In this document: piece after piece, positions 1-11,313 of the stretch
Numbering within the stretch: the stretch's first letter is position 1
Layout of the letters: every line of letters starts with the position of its first letter
From: Sweltsa coloradensis
Lineage: Eukaryota > Arthropoda > Insecta > Plecoptera > Chloroperlidae
Reading direction: 5' to 3'
DNA: 64,000 nucleotides
NCBI GenBank assembly: GCA_024449915.1
Contig: JAMZAV010001276.1
Coordinates: forward strand, 248,001 to 312,000
Made by a program: the position numbers and the translations under genes
Notes under the pieces: generated by a model
What the model saw: the letters and a program-made list of their open reading frames with translations, nothing else
The model's database searches: none
Told to the model about the DNA's origin: nothing

Positions 1-320
1 CAAGCGTTTCAGTCACCATAGCTTGTTACGCTTGTATAATGAAAATACGAAATTCTTTGTTGGTGTCCCCCAACGATATGTTTTACACTGTGAGATGCTT
101 TGTATTAAAATATACTACTGGTGTGCGGGTACCAGAAATTAAGGGTCGGGTATTTTCGGGCAGACCCGAACGTCAAAAAGGTATCCGCATCATCGTATCT
201 GTATCATGTTTAGAATCTGGATTAGACTCTGCAAGACTTACGAAAGAAGATAAAATGTATAGACAAATAATAGATTTTTCGCTGGAAATTGAACCCTCTT
301 GTTAAAGGATGGTGTATGTT

Positions 321-619
321 CTAGGAATACGCCAAAGTCGTTGCTAGACGAGTGAGCGAGTCATTTGTTGAGTACCCTGTAATATGTCTTTTCCTCCTCC
401 TACATAAGGCTGGATCCAGCATGGGTCTGGCCTCCTTAGCTTATCATAAGCTAGAGTGGCGCATTATGACCTTATAGTTTACGTGCCCTTCTACCAACTA
501 AACTCAAATCCCTTTTGTTTATACCTTAAATAAAATGAATAAACTTAAATGCAAATGTTCCCGGGTACTCAACACATGACTCGCTCATTCGTCTAACAAC
601 AACTTTGGCGTTTTCCTAG
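321..619. mobile_element. MITE with CTAGGAAtACGCC/GGCGTTTTCCTAG ends
   Basis: Terminal inverted repeats of about 55 bp: CTAGGAATACGCCAAAGTCG at the left, and its near-complement ending GGCGTTTTCCTAG at the right, each with GACGAGTGAGCGAGTCAT-like sequence inside. The interior carries the GCGCCACTCTAGCTTAT phrase in reverse. A second copy is at 12798-13062. Confidence 0.6.
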
Positions 620-916
620 TCTAGTTGGCTAAGGCGCCTTAATACCCGGAATGTTGAAGATCTGGGTTCAAACAACAGTCGGAATTAATTTTGTTTTTTC
701 TGGATTGTATTTAGAAAATAAAGAAAATGTTCTGAAATGCATATACAGTACTATAGAAAACATAGCCAGTACGAAAGCTTAATATTAAATACAAACTGTT
801 TATTTCCCATCATTAGGTATGTTAAAGCACCTTACACAAAATAACTTATTTTCCTTCAAAAACAAATTGTCTTCACAATTACAAATCCAATATAATCCAA
901 TTCCAATAATACTGTG

Positions 917-2092
917 CTACGCACAATCACTCGTCTTTATCCACCAAGGCTTAATATCTGGGTACACCATGTAGATCAATCTGTAAAAAGCCCTGGAAAA
1001 ATATTCTTCTGGACTCGTACAAATTCCTGGTGATTTCCACCACTGTTCCATGTCAGGATATACCCGATTCGGCTCTTTTGGGTCATTCAGCTTTTCACAA
1101 ATATCACACCACATCACTCTACCCTTCTGTACATACACTTTCTTCCACCAAAAGTATTTCAAATACTCTTCAGGGTGGTAATCTAGATAAAGAAGATACC
1201 TTGCTAGTTCTTTGGGTGTTGCAAAGTCTTTAACATCGATGTAAGAAAATGGAGGGGCGTATAATTTATAATTTGCACCACCGTAAACGATTGGAACCAC
1301 CCAATGCCGCACACCTCTGTTTAACTTCTCAGTGACATACTCGTTACATAAAGAATTCTCGAAGGCGAGATAGAATTTATAGGTCGTGTCCAGCATAAGG
1401 TCACAATTGGTGTTAGCGGAATTACAAGTTAGTGGCCTCCCCGAACCATAAATATCAACGTTCACGTGCTTTGAAAGCTCATTCACGTAAACATCTCTTT
1501 TGCTTTGGGTATCCGAGTTTGAAACGAACCAAACGATCAATTTACTTTTGTTGTGGACGAATTCTGGAATGTGTGTCATGTCTTTAAAATTGGGTTTGTC
1601 CCAGATCCGAAATTTTGAATGATCAGGTTCTTTGTCTATTTTTTGTAGGTCGACCATGGTCAGGTGGATATCAGAGTCAAGACGGTGTGTTGCTGTCCAG
1701 TTGAAGAAATTCTTGAAGCCATAGATGTTTGGTCTCATAACTGGTGATTCTTGCAGGACGAAGATGTAACGTTGATGAGGACTTCGTTTTAAAGGTAATT
1801 CCGTCTTTGAAGCTTTTCCAGTATCGATGCCATGAAACACGACAGCGTCGTACTCATCATGAGGAAGATCAGGTTCATCATCCATTCGATGCCACAGCTC
1901 ACAGTTTTTTACCTTGCAATGCTGAAAGGTGGCATTACCAAGAGAAGCGCCGAAATGTTTAACTTCAAAATAATCGTTCCATGTCAAAATTGTCTTTACG
2001 GTTTTGTTTCGAGTGGATGTGGATCCGTTGCCTACGCTTCTTGTCAACAAAATGATGACTAAAATAATAAAAAAATAAACAATTCCAAACAT
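917..2092 (-). CDS. alpha-1,3-fucosyltransferase (GT10), single coding exon
   Basis: Predicted Golgi type II membrane enzyme of 391 residues that would transfer fucose from GDP-fucose to a glycan. The start is the ATG at 2092, followed at once by a hydrophobic segment (about residues 2-16), a short stem, then the catalytic domain. Visible family signatures are FNWTATHRLDSD (about 130-141, the conserved FNWT...R.DSD block) and FENSLCNEYVTEK (244-256) followed by WVVPIVYGG, the donor-binding core of GT10. Several N-glycosylation sequons are present. The frame stays open upstream to 2164, but a good splice acceptor (TTATTATTATTCCAG, ending at 2121) lies 29 bases before the ATG, so that upstream part is probably intron and a 5' UTR exon lies further out. 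Stop is TAG at 917-919. Length and domain order are normal for insect FucTs; which paralogue it is cannot be told. Confidence 0.88.
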   Translation of the reverse strand: MFGIVYFFIILVIILLTRSVGNGSTSTRNKTVKTILTWNDYFEVKHFGASLGNATFQHCKVKNCELWHRMDDEPDLPHDEYDAVVFHGIDTGKASKTELPLKRSPHQRYIFVLQESPVMRPNIYGFKNFFNWTATHRLDSDIHLTMVDLQKIDKEPDHSKFRIWDKPNFKDMTHIPEFVHNKSKLIVWFVSNSDTQSKRDVYVNELSKHVNVDIYGSGRPLTCNSANTNCDLMLDTTYKFYLAFENSLCNEYVTEKLNRGVRHWVVPIVYGGANYKLYAPPFSYIDVKDFATPKELARYLLYLDYHPEEYLKYFWWKKVYVQKGRVMWCDICEKLNDPKEPNRVYPDMEQWWKSPGICTSPEEYFSRAFYRLIYMVYPDIKPWWIKTSDCA

Positions 2093-2164
2093 CGCACCAC
2101 TTCTTTTGGCATGGCTTTTCCTGGAATAATAATAAACACATTCTGAGTAAACGTTACTCCACAC

Positions 2165-3280
2165 CTCTACTTAAATAAAACCAAATATAAATAGGACAGA
2201 AAAATTACATTTTCAGTGCTCTATACTTAACCAATTTAAGGTTGTCCACTCTACTTGATAGAATCCCCTTTGAAGTCTTCAACATTTTTAAAACTGTTAG
2301 TTTCATTGACTGCTGGGCAGTGAATAAAATAATTTATATAGATAGTGTATAGCTTCAATTAAAGAAGTATTATTTAAGTATAAGTATTCAAGCACGTTGT
2401 CAAACTTGATAATAACAAATAGTTTTAATTTAAAATGAATGTCATGATATTTTCATGGGATTATTGTTTCACCATGACCTATCCACGTACACGACGTGTA
2501 TACTAGTGTAAAACCAAACTGGATCTAATTGTTTGACACGAGTCAAATGTAAACTATTTAAGAAAACTCTCACCTCTCAATTGTTACTGGAAGCCTCGTG
2601 TTCATCATTACGATCAGGACTAACTGTTAACTGACTTTTTGACACTTTTACTTCTTATCGTTTCTTGCAAACGAACCTAATCTAATTGATACCAACAATA
2701 ATTGTAAACTTTCTATTCCATAAGTTTAAACGAAGAAATCTTATTTTTATAAAATAAAATTTCCATTCAATGATACCGCTAATCTACACAATACAAATTA
2801 TTATTCGTGGTTATTATCGATGGACAAGAAAAGGTACAGGAAAAACTTGCATGACAAGTAGAAGACTCATTTGAATGTAATTACTGCATAAACATTAAAT
2901 CCTGCGTCAACGAATGTGACTCGATGATGAAACGAATCTATACTGGAGGCCAGGCAAAGACTAGTCCCAGGTATAAACGAATTTCTACTCCCACCACAGA
3001 GCCCAGCCCAGACTGACCTCACTAGAGCAGCGACGAAAGGGTAGAAAGATAAATAACTAATACTGAATAATCATAATAATCACACACAAAGCCTAGTATT
3101 GCATGAGTCAAAATAGATTGTCGGATCAGGAGTCGCAACTCGCAAATGAATTGGAGGTCAAAAAATGATCCAGAATGGATAGACAATCGCTGGATTTGGT
3201 GATCAAGCAAAAAAATAAATGAACATTTAACATTGAAAAGAATCAAATCTAATCAGTTCACTACAATGCATCAACAAAGT
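2165..3280. other. AT-rich intergenic sequence
   Basis: Between the fucosyltransferase gene and the first repeats. Only short ORFs. I searched it on the minus strand for the missing last exon of the Star-like gene and did not find one. Confidence 0.5.
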
Positions 3281-3283
3281 TAA

Positions 3284-3375
3284 CCGTCATGATAGCTTAG
3301 GGGTAAAGAACCCAACCGGCAAATGGTAGACAGGGGTTCGATACCGAGCAGAGATGTTTTTTTTATTGATTGATT
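3284..3375 (+). repeat. tRNA-like SINE (GGTTCGATACC family)
   Basis: AGCTTAGGGGTAAAG (A-box-like) and GGGGTTCGATACCGAG (B box), followed by TTTTTATTGATTGATTTCCA. The same head and tail recur at 19575-19680, 24815-25020, 35850-35905, 37028-37135, 37250-37350, 43655-43765 and 62215-62390. Confidence 0.55.
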
Positions 3376-3763
3376 TCCATACAAGTTGGCCTGAGTTCAT
3401 CCAATATTCTTAACGGAGATGAAATCACAATCCTTGGCGCGCATCAGCTGACGGACAAGCTAATAACGTTGTCTTGGTGGAGCCTATTAAGCTTAAAGAT
3501 TGGGCCTATTTGTTGGGCGCCATTGTGTGACAAGCTTTAAGAGTTCTTAGCGAAGATGAAATCACAATCCTTGGCGCGCATCAGCTGACGGACAAGGTAA
3601 TAGCCTTGCCTCTCTATATAAAAACGGAGAATATCCTTGTCTTGGTGCACCGTGTTGAATGTGACATACATTGTCTGGAACAGGAACAATGAATTAGGGC
3701 ATTAATAGAGACGTTTAGTAACACAAATAATAATCATCATCATGAATTAGGATTAAGCATTTA

Positions 3764-4015
3764 TTCCTAGCAACAAGGCACAAAATGAATTTAAAGTTGT
3801 TCTGAATAGACCTTGTTGATTCTGGCGTTGATTAGCGGGTGTCCGCTCTGTCCATACCACTGATTGCTATATTTCCAATTTAAAAAATCGATTTTGGTTG
3901 TTATCGCTCACTCGTCGATCGCGTCGAGGCCGAAAGGGTTGGCTTGGTCGCTCTGGTTTACTTTCCCCCACTGAAAATTAGTTATATAACTGAGTGGGTA
4001 GACTCTGAATATGAT
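3764..4015 (+). repeat. ~410-bp tRNA-derived SINE, 5'-truncated
   Basis: Body and tail only: TAGCAACAAGGCACA, TTGATTCTGGCGTTGAT, TCACTCGTCGATCGCGTCG, and the end CCCCCACTGAAAATTAG...ACTGAGTGGGTAGACTCT. Full copies of this family are at 20110-20520, 23300-23710, 29853-30265 and 35985-36395. Confidence 0.7.
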
Positions 4016-4311
4016 TTTATTTATTTAAGGTGGCTAATTTATACTACTACATAATAAAAGTACACTCTTGGACGAAAGCAAATTTAATGATAAGTATTGT
4101 TTTTAAAACTCACTAAAATTGCGTGCTGATATCTCAAGTAGCTCACATTTTTAAGGGTGGGGTGGATACAGATGGGTGTAGAAAGGAGTCATTTTATTTG
4201 GTGGCCTATTCCTTCCAGGTCAGTTTAAAAAAAATAAGAAATAATTTGAAAATTTGCTCAGATTGCAAGACATTTTTATCAAGTCTACCTACTCAGTCAA
4301 CTGATTTTCAG

Positions 4312-4690
4312 TGGGGGACATTACATTGGTCGCCCTGTAGGCACCGACTCCATCGACGATCGAAAAACCACCAACTAGATACCTGCATAATATTTAAGTC
4401 GGAAACCCCTATCAATCAAGCTGGACACGATTTCACCCGCAGACAGGGCTAGAATCAACCAGGCCAATGCGGAACAACCTAAGAACTCCTATGTGTACCT
4501 CATTGCTAGGACAGCTCCAAAGTCACCTTTACAAATTCCAAAGCAAAGGATTGAAGGACTAAAGTCCAAATCAGGAGTTAAAAAAACTGAAAAAATGACA
4601 ACTAAAAAAATAGCGGCAATCGAACCCTGGAACTTCCGCATTGTAAGCAGAGACGCTAACCACACGACCATTGAACCGTACGACTCTCTG
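4312..4690 (-). repeat. ~410-bp tRNA-derived SINE, diverged copy
   Basis: Reverse-strand copy with the tRNA-like head at the right: AATCGAACCCTGGAACTTCC and GCAGAGACGCTAACCACACG are the B and A boxes read backwards. It lies next to exon 4 of the Star-like gene on the side of the missing exon. Confidence 0.6.
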
Positions 4691-4734
4691 AACACAAACT
4701 ATGAAGTACTTGTTATAAGTTATAATCGACGCAC

Positions 4735-7700
4735 CCGAATATCCACCTTATCCCAGGGGATAGTTTTCAGGACGTCCAGTTCGTTGCTTCCCAGGTCCAG
4801 ACTTAAGAAGTCCACGGTCACCATGTTGATCGCTAGCAGGAAGGAGTAGAGGGGGGCGCAGAGCACCTCCATAGAATCACGACCAGATATGCTCGCGTTG
4901 GCTAAGATCACCTGTAGGAGGAAAAAAATTATCCAATGAAATATTCTTTTACAGGCAAGATATTTTAATAAAGAGTGATTTTGGTCGATTTATTATATTT
5001 GACCCGGAAATTAAGTCTCTATTTGCAACGGATAATGTAATTTACTTGTACAAATTTAATATAGAAGGGAGGAGGGTAAACCCAATACCGGCTCTTAGCC
5101 TACTCCTTTCGAAAAGTACTAAGGGGACCAACGGCTTTACGTCCCATCTGAAAGGACGGTGTAACCGTGACAGTCATAGGTTCCTCCACTAACCCGGACT
5201 GCCTAGCAGACGTCGAGAAGAACGAAGCAGTAACACTAGCTCTCGAACCCTCCATCTGCTCTAGCCAGCGGTTTTCGTGTGTTCAGGGCGGAGCGTTCAC
5301 CCACTCTCCCCCTGACCACGCCCGAAGGTTGCTTAACTTCGGTGTTCGAGTGGGAAAGGGGCTAAGCGACCGCGGATAAATCGCTAGCCCCGTTTCCTTA
5401 TAGTCACTTTCCAAAGTCACTGTTTTTCTCCGTTCTCAGCGAATTTTCTACTAGGGTCCCTACACCTACGTCCAAGAACGCTAGACACACAAGACACAGC
5501 AAATTCGTCGAGTACGGAGAATTAAGTGACTTTGGTAAGTGCTTAAAGCGTTCAACACATAAGGGAGTTTTATTTTCAAAGAGTAGAATACATATTACAT
5601 ATTGTGTTTCAATGGCGCGTAATAACTAGTCTTACCACAAAAAATAAAATAAAAACTTTTAACAGTATTAATTTTAGTCATACAGTAAGGCTATTTGACC
5701 GTGTTTTTCTATTTTCTTCAATGTGCTACCAAGTCAAAATAATGTAGCAAATGGCTTTGAAACCTGGCTCTATAAGAAAATCAAAACTTTGTTTCTGATC
5801 GAACACACAGCAAATATCGGCACTTCAAAATAATTTTCAATTTCAATTCGCCCAAAGCACACCATTCAACGTAGGTATACTTGTGTTTTTGTGACATAAA
5901 TTTTCAACTGTTTTTTTTAAGAGGCTGTCTGAGAGAAAAAAGATTTTTTCACAATTGTCATTCCTGTGATTTTTTTCGTTTGGTGGTATTTTGTACAATT
6001 TTTACCACCAATCGAAACAATTCGCAGGAAAAACAATTGTTAAATAAAATATTTTTTTTCTCAGTCAGCCTCCAGAAATCTAGATAAATTAACGTCCCAA
6101 AAACACAACTACCTACGTCGAATGGTGTGCTTGGGCGAATTGAAGTTTGAAATTATTTTGAAGAGGCGATATTTGCCTTGCGCCCGCGATCACAAAAAAT
6201 TGGAAATGAGTAGTTTTGATTTCCAAAAATAGCCGAGGTTTCAAATATTGACTTAAAAGCATATTTTAGAAAATAATGAAAAACGCGGTCGAATTGCCTT
6301 AACAAAAACAGCCACAAAACATGCTTACCTTTTCATTGGTATTCTTGCTACTAAGACAAGCGGGCGATACGAAGGCCTTGCGATGTTTGGTTATGAGTTT
6401 CTTAAAGTATTCCGGGCGAGGCTCGAGGAGCAGTCCTGTCCAGTTGAAATCATATTCTAGTACTAAAGTAAACGAGGCTTCTTCGCCGTCATATGCTCGG
6501 CATTCCACGAATATCCCGTCTCGCTATTGAGGAGAGGGGATAGGATTAGCCTTTAGCGATCCTTAGACTAAGATACGGATACGAAGAGACCGTAACTCTA
6601 TGCTTCAGTGACATATATCCAAGGAGGGGGGGGGAGAGGAGGGACAACCCCCCCCCCTCTTTTTGCAAAACATTTGACTTTAACATTTCAATGGAGAATA
6701 AAGAAAAACATGTTTTTTGCAATACTAAATGCAAGTTACCATCTGACCAAGAAAATTTTAATAGATACAAAGTTGGTTATTGCGATGCTTTCAAACGCAC
6801 AAATTTTCACCAAAATGACCTTGAAGGAGAAAATGTTTCCGGGCGGCACTTAGCCTACGGTACAACTATGAATTAGTTAGTTGAACAACCCTCCCCCTTT
6901 ATGAATTCTTGGATAAGCCACTGCTATGATTTAAAAGGTACTAGTATAGTCTTGGAAAAAAGTTTTACAGTTGAGTCTTTTATTGATTTATTTCTTTTGT
7001 ATGCAACTTGACATACGAAGTAAAAAAAAAAAAATACTTTTTTTTTTGTTTTTTTTTTGTTATTTTAGGATTTAATTACATTCATTGTGTAACAATGGTC
7101 AGCTCTTGACCAAGAATGCTTAGCTTCTATTGCTCTAGAAAGCTGTTATTACATTTATTTTAATTGTTAAGCATATACCGGTGTGAGGACGTGGAGTTTT
7201 TGATACTAGGACAACTACAAGTATTTATTTATAGTTTTAAACATTAGACTTCCATTTAAGCTATTTTTCACCATAAAATACAAGTTATGGAACAATAGTA
7301 GATTCCAAGGGTTGGTCAAATACCAAAATATGGCTACGTCTCAACATGCTTTGTTTAATAAGCTTCAAGAACGAGGCATATATCACCCTCCTCGTTATTC
7401 TCCTGTAAACTTGGTTGAAGATTGTCAATGTGTAACGAAAATAGTTTGAGATAATAGCAGTTAAAGTTAGGCATTTTGGTCTTTTTCTTGCTATATTTAT
7501 GTTGCGCTATCATAACATTTTAATTTTTTGTGAAGTTATGCTGCGATTTTCTTCGGATTTGATTTTATTAAAAGATACAAATCAGATAATATTACGGTAC
7601 CAACCTAGAAATAAACGTTTTTACGAAATCTAGTATGTAAAGCCTATACTAGTACAAAGTTGTCCCTGTTTAACAAAAAAACTGCAGCAGAGTCAGACTT

Positions 7701-10700
7701 GTAAAGACTGGGCCTTCTTTAGGCGATATAACATAATCACCAAAGCGTTGGTTAGACCCAGTTCCAATATTATAAGTCAAAAGTTAGACCATACAAGAGT
7801 TCTATTCAATATCTATGGTTAGACCCTTCATGTTTCACAAGATCTTTGACAAGAAGGGCGGGGACATTGGCAGAGCTGGGGTTCTATTTACTAAAGCGGA
7901 CTTTACACTGGAAACTCTTTGAACTCGAAGACATAAGCGTGGGCGTGGTGTGTTATTCAAAGGCAACAGAGACCAATCGCGATCAACTCTTCAAGGTCAC
8001 CTGTCTCTTGTCGAGCAGTGACCTACAAGTTGGGAGACTTTTTACTTTTTACTCTTCGACTTTCCAAAGTGAAGGCAACGTAAAAAGTCCCATAAGCTTC
8101 ACGCTGTCTCTACTTCAGAAAAGTTACTCTCTCTTTACTTTTTCTCCTCCCAGTGTAAAGGTTAAGTGACAGCAGTCGATCTACAGCGACAACTTTAGTG
8201 GGAAGAGTAAGTGAGAACTGTGCACCTACAATAATTGTCATCACACAAATAGTAATTAATTTTATGTATGTAGTTGTTTATTACGGAAACATTGGCAGAT
8301 GGCATTAAAAATGTTAAATGTGTTGTTGCCAATACACAGTTAATGAGCTTGTACAGCTGGAGTCAGATGCGTGCAGCTTTGAGCCAAGCGTTTATCTTTT
8401 TATTGGCAATAATTATACATTTTACACTTTTAAAGCCATATACCAATGTTTCTTTGACTTAATAAACAACTACATACAGCAAATGTAAGTAATTACTATA
8501 AATTTGGTATCATGAAAATTCGAGGTGGCAATTCTCACTTGCTCTTCTCACTAAAGTTGTGGTTTCCGTCGACTAGTGTCGCTTGTCGCTTCGATCGACT
8601 GTTGTTATTTAGTAAATGGCAGTATTTTAAACTGAAAGTACTTCGCTCACAAAGCACAGTAGTGTTGCTAGTTGCAGTAGCTAACCCACCTTCCCCTTCA
8701 AGATCTTATGTATGATGGTGGTCAGTCCATGTGAGGCGTCCTTCACTAGGTTAGGTCGGTTCAGGTTGTAAGCCACAGTTTTAGACGCGGGTGATACAAG
8801 GAAGTTCTGCCTCAGACATGTCACAAGTACAGGGTCGTCCATATAGAAGGTATTATCACACTTTCCTAATGCAGCGTAAACACTTTTAACGAGTATGCTG
8901 TGTCCTGGAATAGAGATATAATATAAAGATAACCTACTACAAATCCAACGAAAACTAAAAAGTATTGACTGCTCATCGACACAACAAATGTCACTGTCGA
9001 AAACCGCCATCGTCAAAACAAACATACTCAAGTTAAAGCCAAAATCAAAACTTTTTTAAATGGAACATTAGTAACTGACTGATAGATTCACTCAATTTTA
9101 TTTTTATTATATATTTCATATCTTTGCCCAAACGTAAAACCATTTATTAATTATCTCATTGTATGATTCTATAATCAACTTGACAGCTTTATTATTTGTA
9201 AAAGCCAAGGTATGTGTCACCTTCTCTCACTCTTACGCATAAAGTAGGTAATGATTTTAAAAAATGAAGATTATATTTAAGTAGCGTTTTTTTTTCGCTA
9301 GTGATGAGCTAGCTGACACCCGGTTTCAACTGTTGTATAACTTTGGTGTTCTTTTAAATTTAAATTCTTTTCACCTTTTATTTTCTTCCCCATCACTTGC
9401 ACCAACAGCTATAATCAATTAATTCGTATTCAGAGTGCACATAGTCAATCATAGAACTGTTTTTCAGCAGGGGTCTTAACCCTTTCACTACCAGATTTAA
9501 TTTTTCAAAATTAGGTTATTTTTATCAATTAATTCAAAATACTTATTTTTTTTATGATTTTTGGTGTTTTTCAAATATTTATTTTCCAGTTTTTTAAGGA
9601 ATTTTGGGAAATTTAGGATTTTAAATTAAAGCTTCATTTTTAGTAAATATGTAAATTTGATGTACATTCCTAAAACAAGATTTTTTTCTGAATTTTTTGC
9701 ATATCTTACATTTTTTGTATCTCAAATGGTAGCAATACTAGAAATATATTACTTTTCCGGGAAAAACCAAAATTCTCCCATTTTTAGCCTTTTTTGCAGA
9801 TGTGTATTTTGGATTTTCTCTATAAAAGGCAGTTTTTGTCCAATCAGGTTGGGAAAAAAAGTATTTATTTTTAATGCTTTGAAAAAAAATTAAAAAAGGG
9901 GGTCAAATTTGAAAAAACTTTCTTTTACCCGGATATAAATTTTGGAAGTTGATGTCCACTATAGAGGACGCCAGTAGCGAGAGGGCTAAACTAAAAGACA
10001 GGCAGCGCAGACGTCATCGTCTTGCGAACAATGTGACAAAACAGATTCAGGTATTTGGACCCAGAAATAAAGAACATATGGCTGGACACGATCCAACCGC
10101 GGGAGACTCCAGAATCTATGTTTATTCAAAACTAAATCATAATCTGATCATATGCTTCGTTGCTAGGACGGCTCGAAAGTCACCGTTTATACATTACCTA
10201 CGTTTTAACTCCAATCAAAAGTTTAAAATATTATGCCCTAACCGGGATTTTGAGACCGTAAGTTTCTACATTCGAATCTTATTAAACGTTTCCATGGCAA
10301 ATTTGTAATGTTGGTCCTCATATTTTAATGTCTACTTGAAAAGAGAATTAAAAACAAATGCAAAATCCGCAACAAGTTTGAGTTTATTTTTTAGATTATT
10401 TGGATTAAGGGAGCGTCAACCGCTAGGTGATAATGCGCCACCCTGGCCTAGGGGATGAGGAGGAGGGGCTTATGCTGGTCAGTACGTGCCACGGGTAGGG
10501 GAAGGAAAGGGGGGAGGGGTTACGTCGCGGTCGTCATCGTCTTTGTCAACGTTCGTGGTGTCATTTCCATCGTCGTCGGGGAGGTCGTCAAGGGCAAGGA
10601 GAGGTGTTCCCCGTCGACGACTGCCAGAGCTCGCGTCTAGTCTCGGGGAGTAAGATACTCCCTAACAGACTAGATGATGTTTGCAAGGTGGAATTTTTCT

Positions 10701-11313
10701 CTTGAACCGCCTTGTACGATCAGCAGAGCCATGCTCTGGGCCAATTCTACCCCCGGGCCCAGACTGCAATAAAAATAATAATGTTATGGTGAAAATCTTG
10801 AATTTATCGCCACTGCTTTTCCCTCAAAGAAACTAAATTTACAAAAGAGGACGACTCATGGACCATTATACCTTCGTCAAAAAGCCGGACCTACCACTTC
10901 GTTACGCGTGCCTCGATGTTGCCAAATAGAACTCGCTTCAAACACGACACATTTAAATTGCTTTTCTATTGTGTTGAAAGGAATGGAGCCTCCTTATCGG
11001 CAACACTGCCCAAAGTCTGTGGCCCGAGTCATCATGGAATAAGGGTTGACAGGTTGACAAGACTACTTATTCCACTTGAATGAAGAGCGGCGAAATAGGC
11101 AATGGCGATAAATTAAAGATTTCTACTGTATTTACCTTCATGTTGGTTAACTGCTGTAAAATACACAAAGCCGGACAAAGAAACTGACAGAACGATGAAG
11201 AATCCAAGACGGCGGCTTCTTTTAATATAAAACAGGTTTACCAACGTTGATAGAAAACCCATAATAACGTTTTCCTTCATTTTCTTATTTCCTTCTTCTT
11301 GCAAATTAGACAT
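4735..11313 (-). CDS. Star-like FkbM-domain membrane protein (four exons, 3' end unresolved)
   Basis: Coding exons on the minus strand: 11313-11136, 8904-8690, 6523-6329 and 4911-4735. All have GT/AG borders and the phases match (1, 0, 0). Exon 1 starts at an ATG and encodes a basic cytosolic stretch and a transmembrane segment (about residues 36-54), giving a type II topology. Exon 2 holds DDPVLVTCLRQNF and a YNLNRPNL motif. Exon 3 opens with RDGIFVECRAYDGE, the methyltransferase-like FkbM motif, then WTGLLLEPRPEYF and KAFVSPACLS. Exon 4 has LYSFLLAIN, VDFLSLDLGSNELDVLKTIPW and KVDIR. This order matches the Star family of insects; Drosophila Star helps EGF-receptor ligands leave the ER. The sum is 255 residues, somewhat short. 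About 20 residues usually found between exons 3 and 4 are not seen, and the C-terminal exon is not found. Without the inferred donor after KVDIR the frame stops at 4720 (TAA). Confidence 0.8.
5085..5380 (-). repeat. 5S rRNA-derived SINE
   Basis: Reverse copy of the family at 12594-12790 and 34945-35235. Read on the minus strand it has AGCGGTCGC-like start, CACTCGAACACCGAAGTTAA, GCAACCTTCGGGCGTGGTCA and GAGAGTGGGTGAACGCTCCG, which follow the internal control region and 3' half of animal 5S rRNA. A family-specific tail follows (CTCGACGTCTGC, GTCATATAG-like phrase). Confidence 0.6.
5687..6300. mobile_element. 614-bp palindromic fold-back element
   Basis: The two halves are near-perfect inverted copies. 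Ends are AAGGCTATTTGACCG and CGGTCGAATTGCCTT. Within the arms TCAATTCGCCCAAAGCACACC pairs with the corresponding bases near 6125, and CAATTGTcaTTCCTG-like arms meet near 6000. A second member lies at 54832-55460. The right end is 28 bases inside the intron from the donor of Star-like exon 3. Confidence 0.75.
6606..6923. mobile_element. hAT-type MITE with 8-bp target duplication
   Basis: Ends CAGTGACATATATCCAAGG and CTTGGATAAGCCACTG are imperfect inverted repeats. The flanks CTATGCTT (6598-6605) and CTATGATT (6924-6931) match at 7 of 8 bases. The interior has a G-run and C-run. Relatives at 37459-37774 and 44065-44468. Confidence 0.62.
8158..8600. mobile_element. fold-back element in Star-like intron 2
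   Basis: Inverted arms include CAACTTTAGTGGGAAGAG (8189-8206) against CTCTTCTCACTAAAGTTG (about 8541-8558), and TGTATGTAGTTGTTTATTA (about 8263-8281) against TAATAAACAACTACATACA (about 8461-8478). No coding capacity. Confidence 0.5.
9480..9988. mobile_element. piggyBac-type MITE, diverged
   Basis: Starts TTAA-CCCTTTCACTACCAG and ends with CCAGTAGCGAGAGGG-CTAA, an imperfect inverted repeat of the TTAA-CCCTTTC type seen with perfect ends at 55814-56546. The interior is AT-rich without coding sequence. Confidence 0.45.
10080..10190 (-). repeat. fragment of the ~410-bp SINE
   Basis: Minus-strand fragment with GCTGGACACGATCC and TTCGTTGCTAGGACGGCTCG, matching the middle of the family. Confidence 0.4.
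10400..10765 (+). repeat. SINE-like repeat with CATAATGCGCC phrase
   Basis: Begins TGGATTAAGGGAGCGTCAAC, then AATGCGCCACCCTGGCCTA, GTCGCGGTCGTCATCGTC, and ends CAGAGCCATGCTCTGGGCC...CCCCGGGCCCAGAC. Copies at 14657-15020 and 28586-28900. It is GC-richer than its surroundings. Pol III boxes are not clear, so the class is uncertain. Confidence 0.5.

Noticed and set aside
2093..2164. N-terminal extension of the fucosyltransferase frame
   Set aside because: No ATG in it and a splice acceptor interrupts it; likely intron read-through.
7846..8169. 107-codon plus-strand ORF
   Set aside because: Lies in an intron of the Star-like gene next to a fold-back element; no family features and no splice context.
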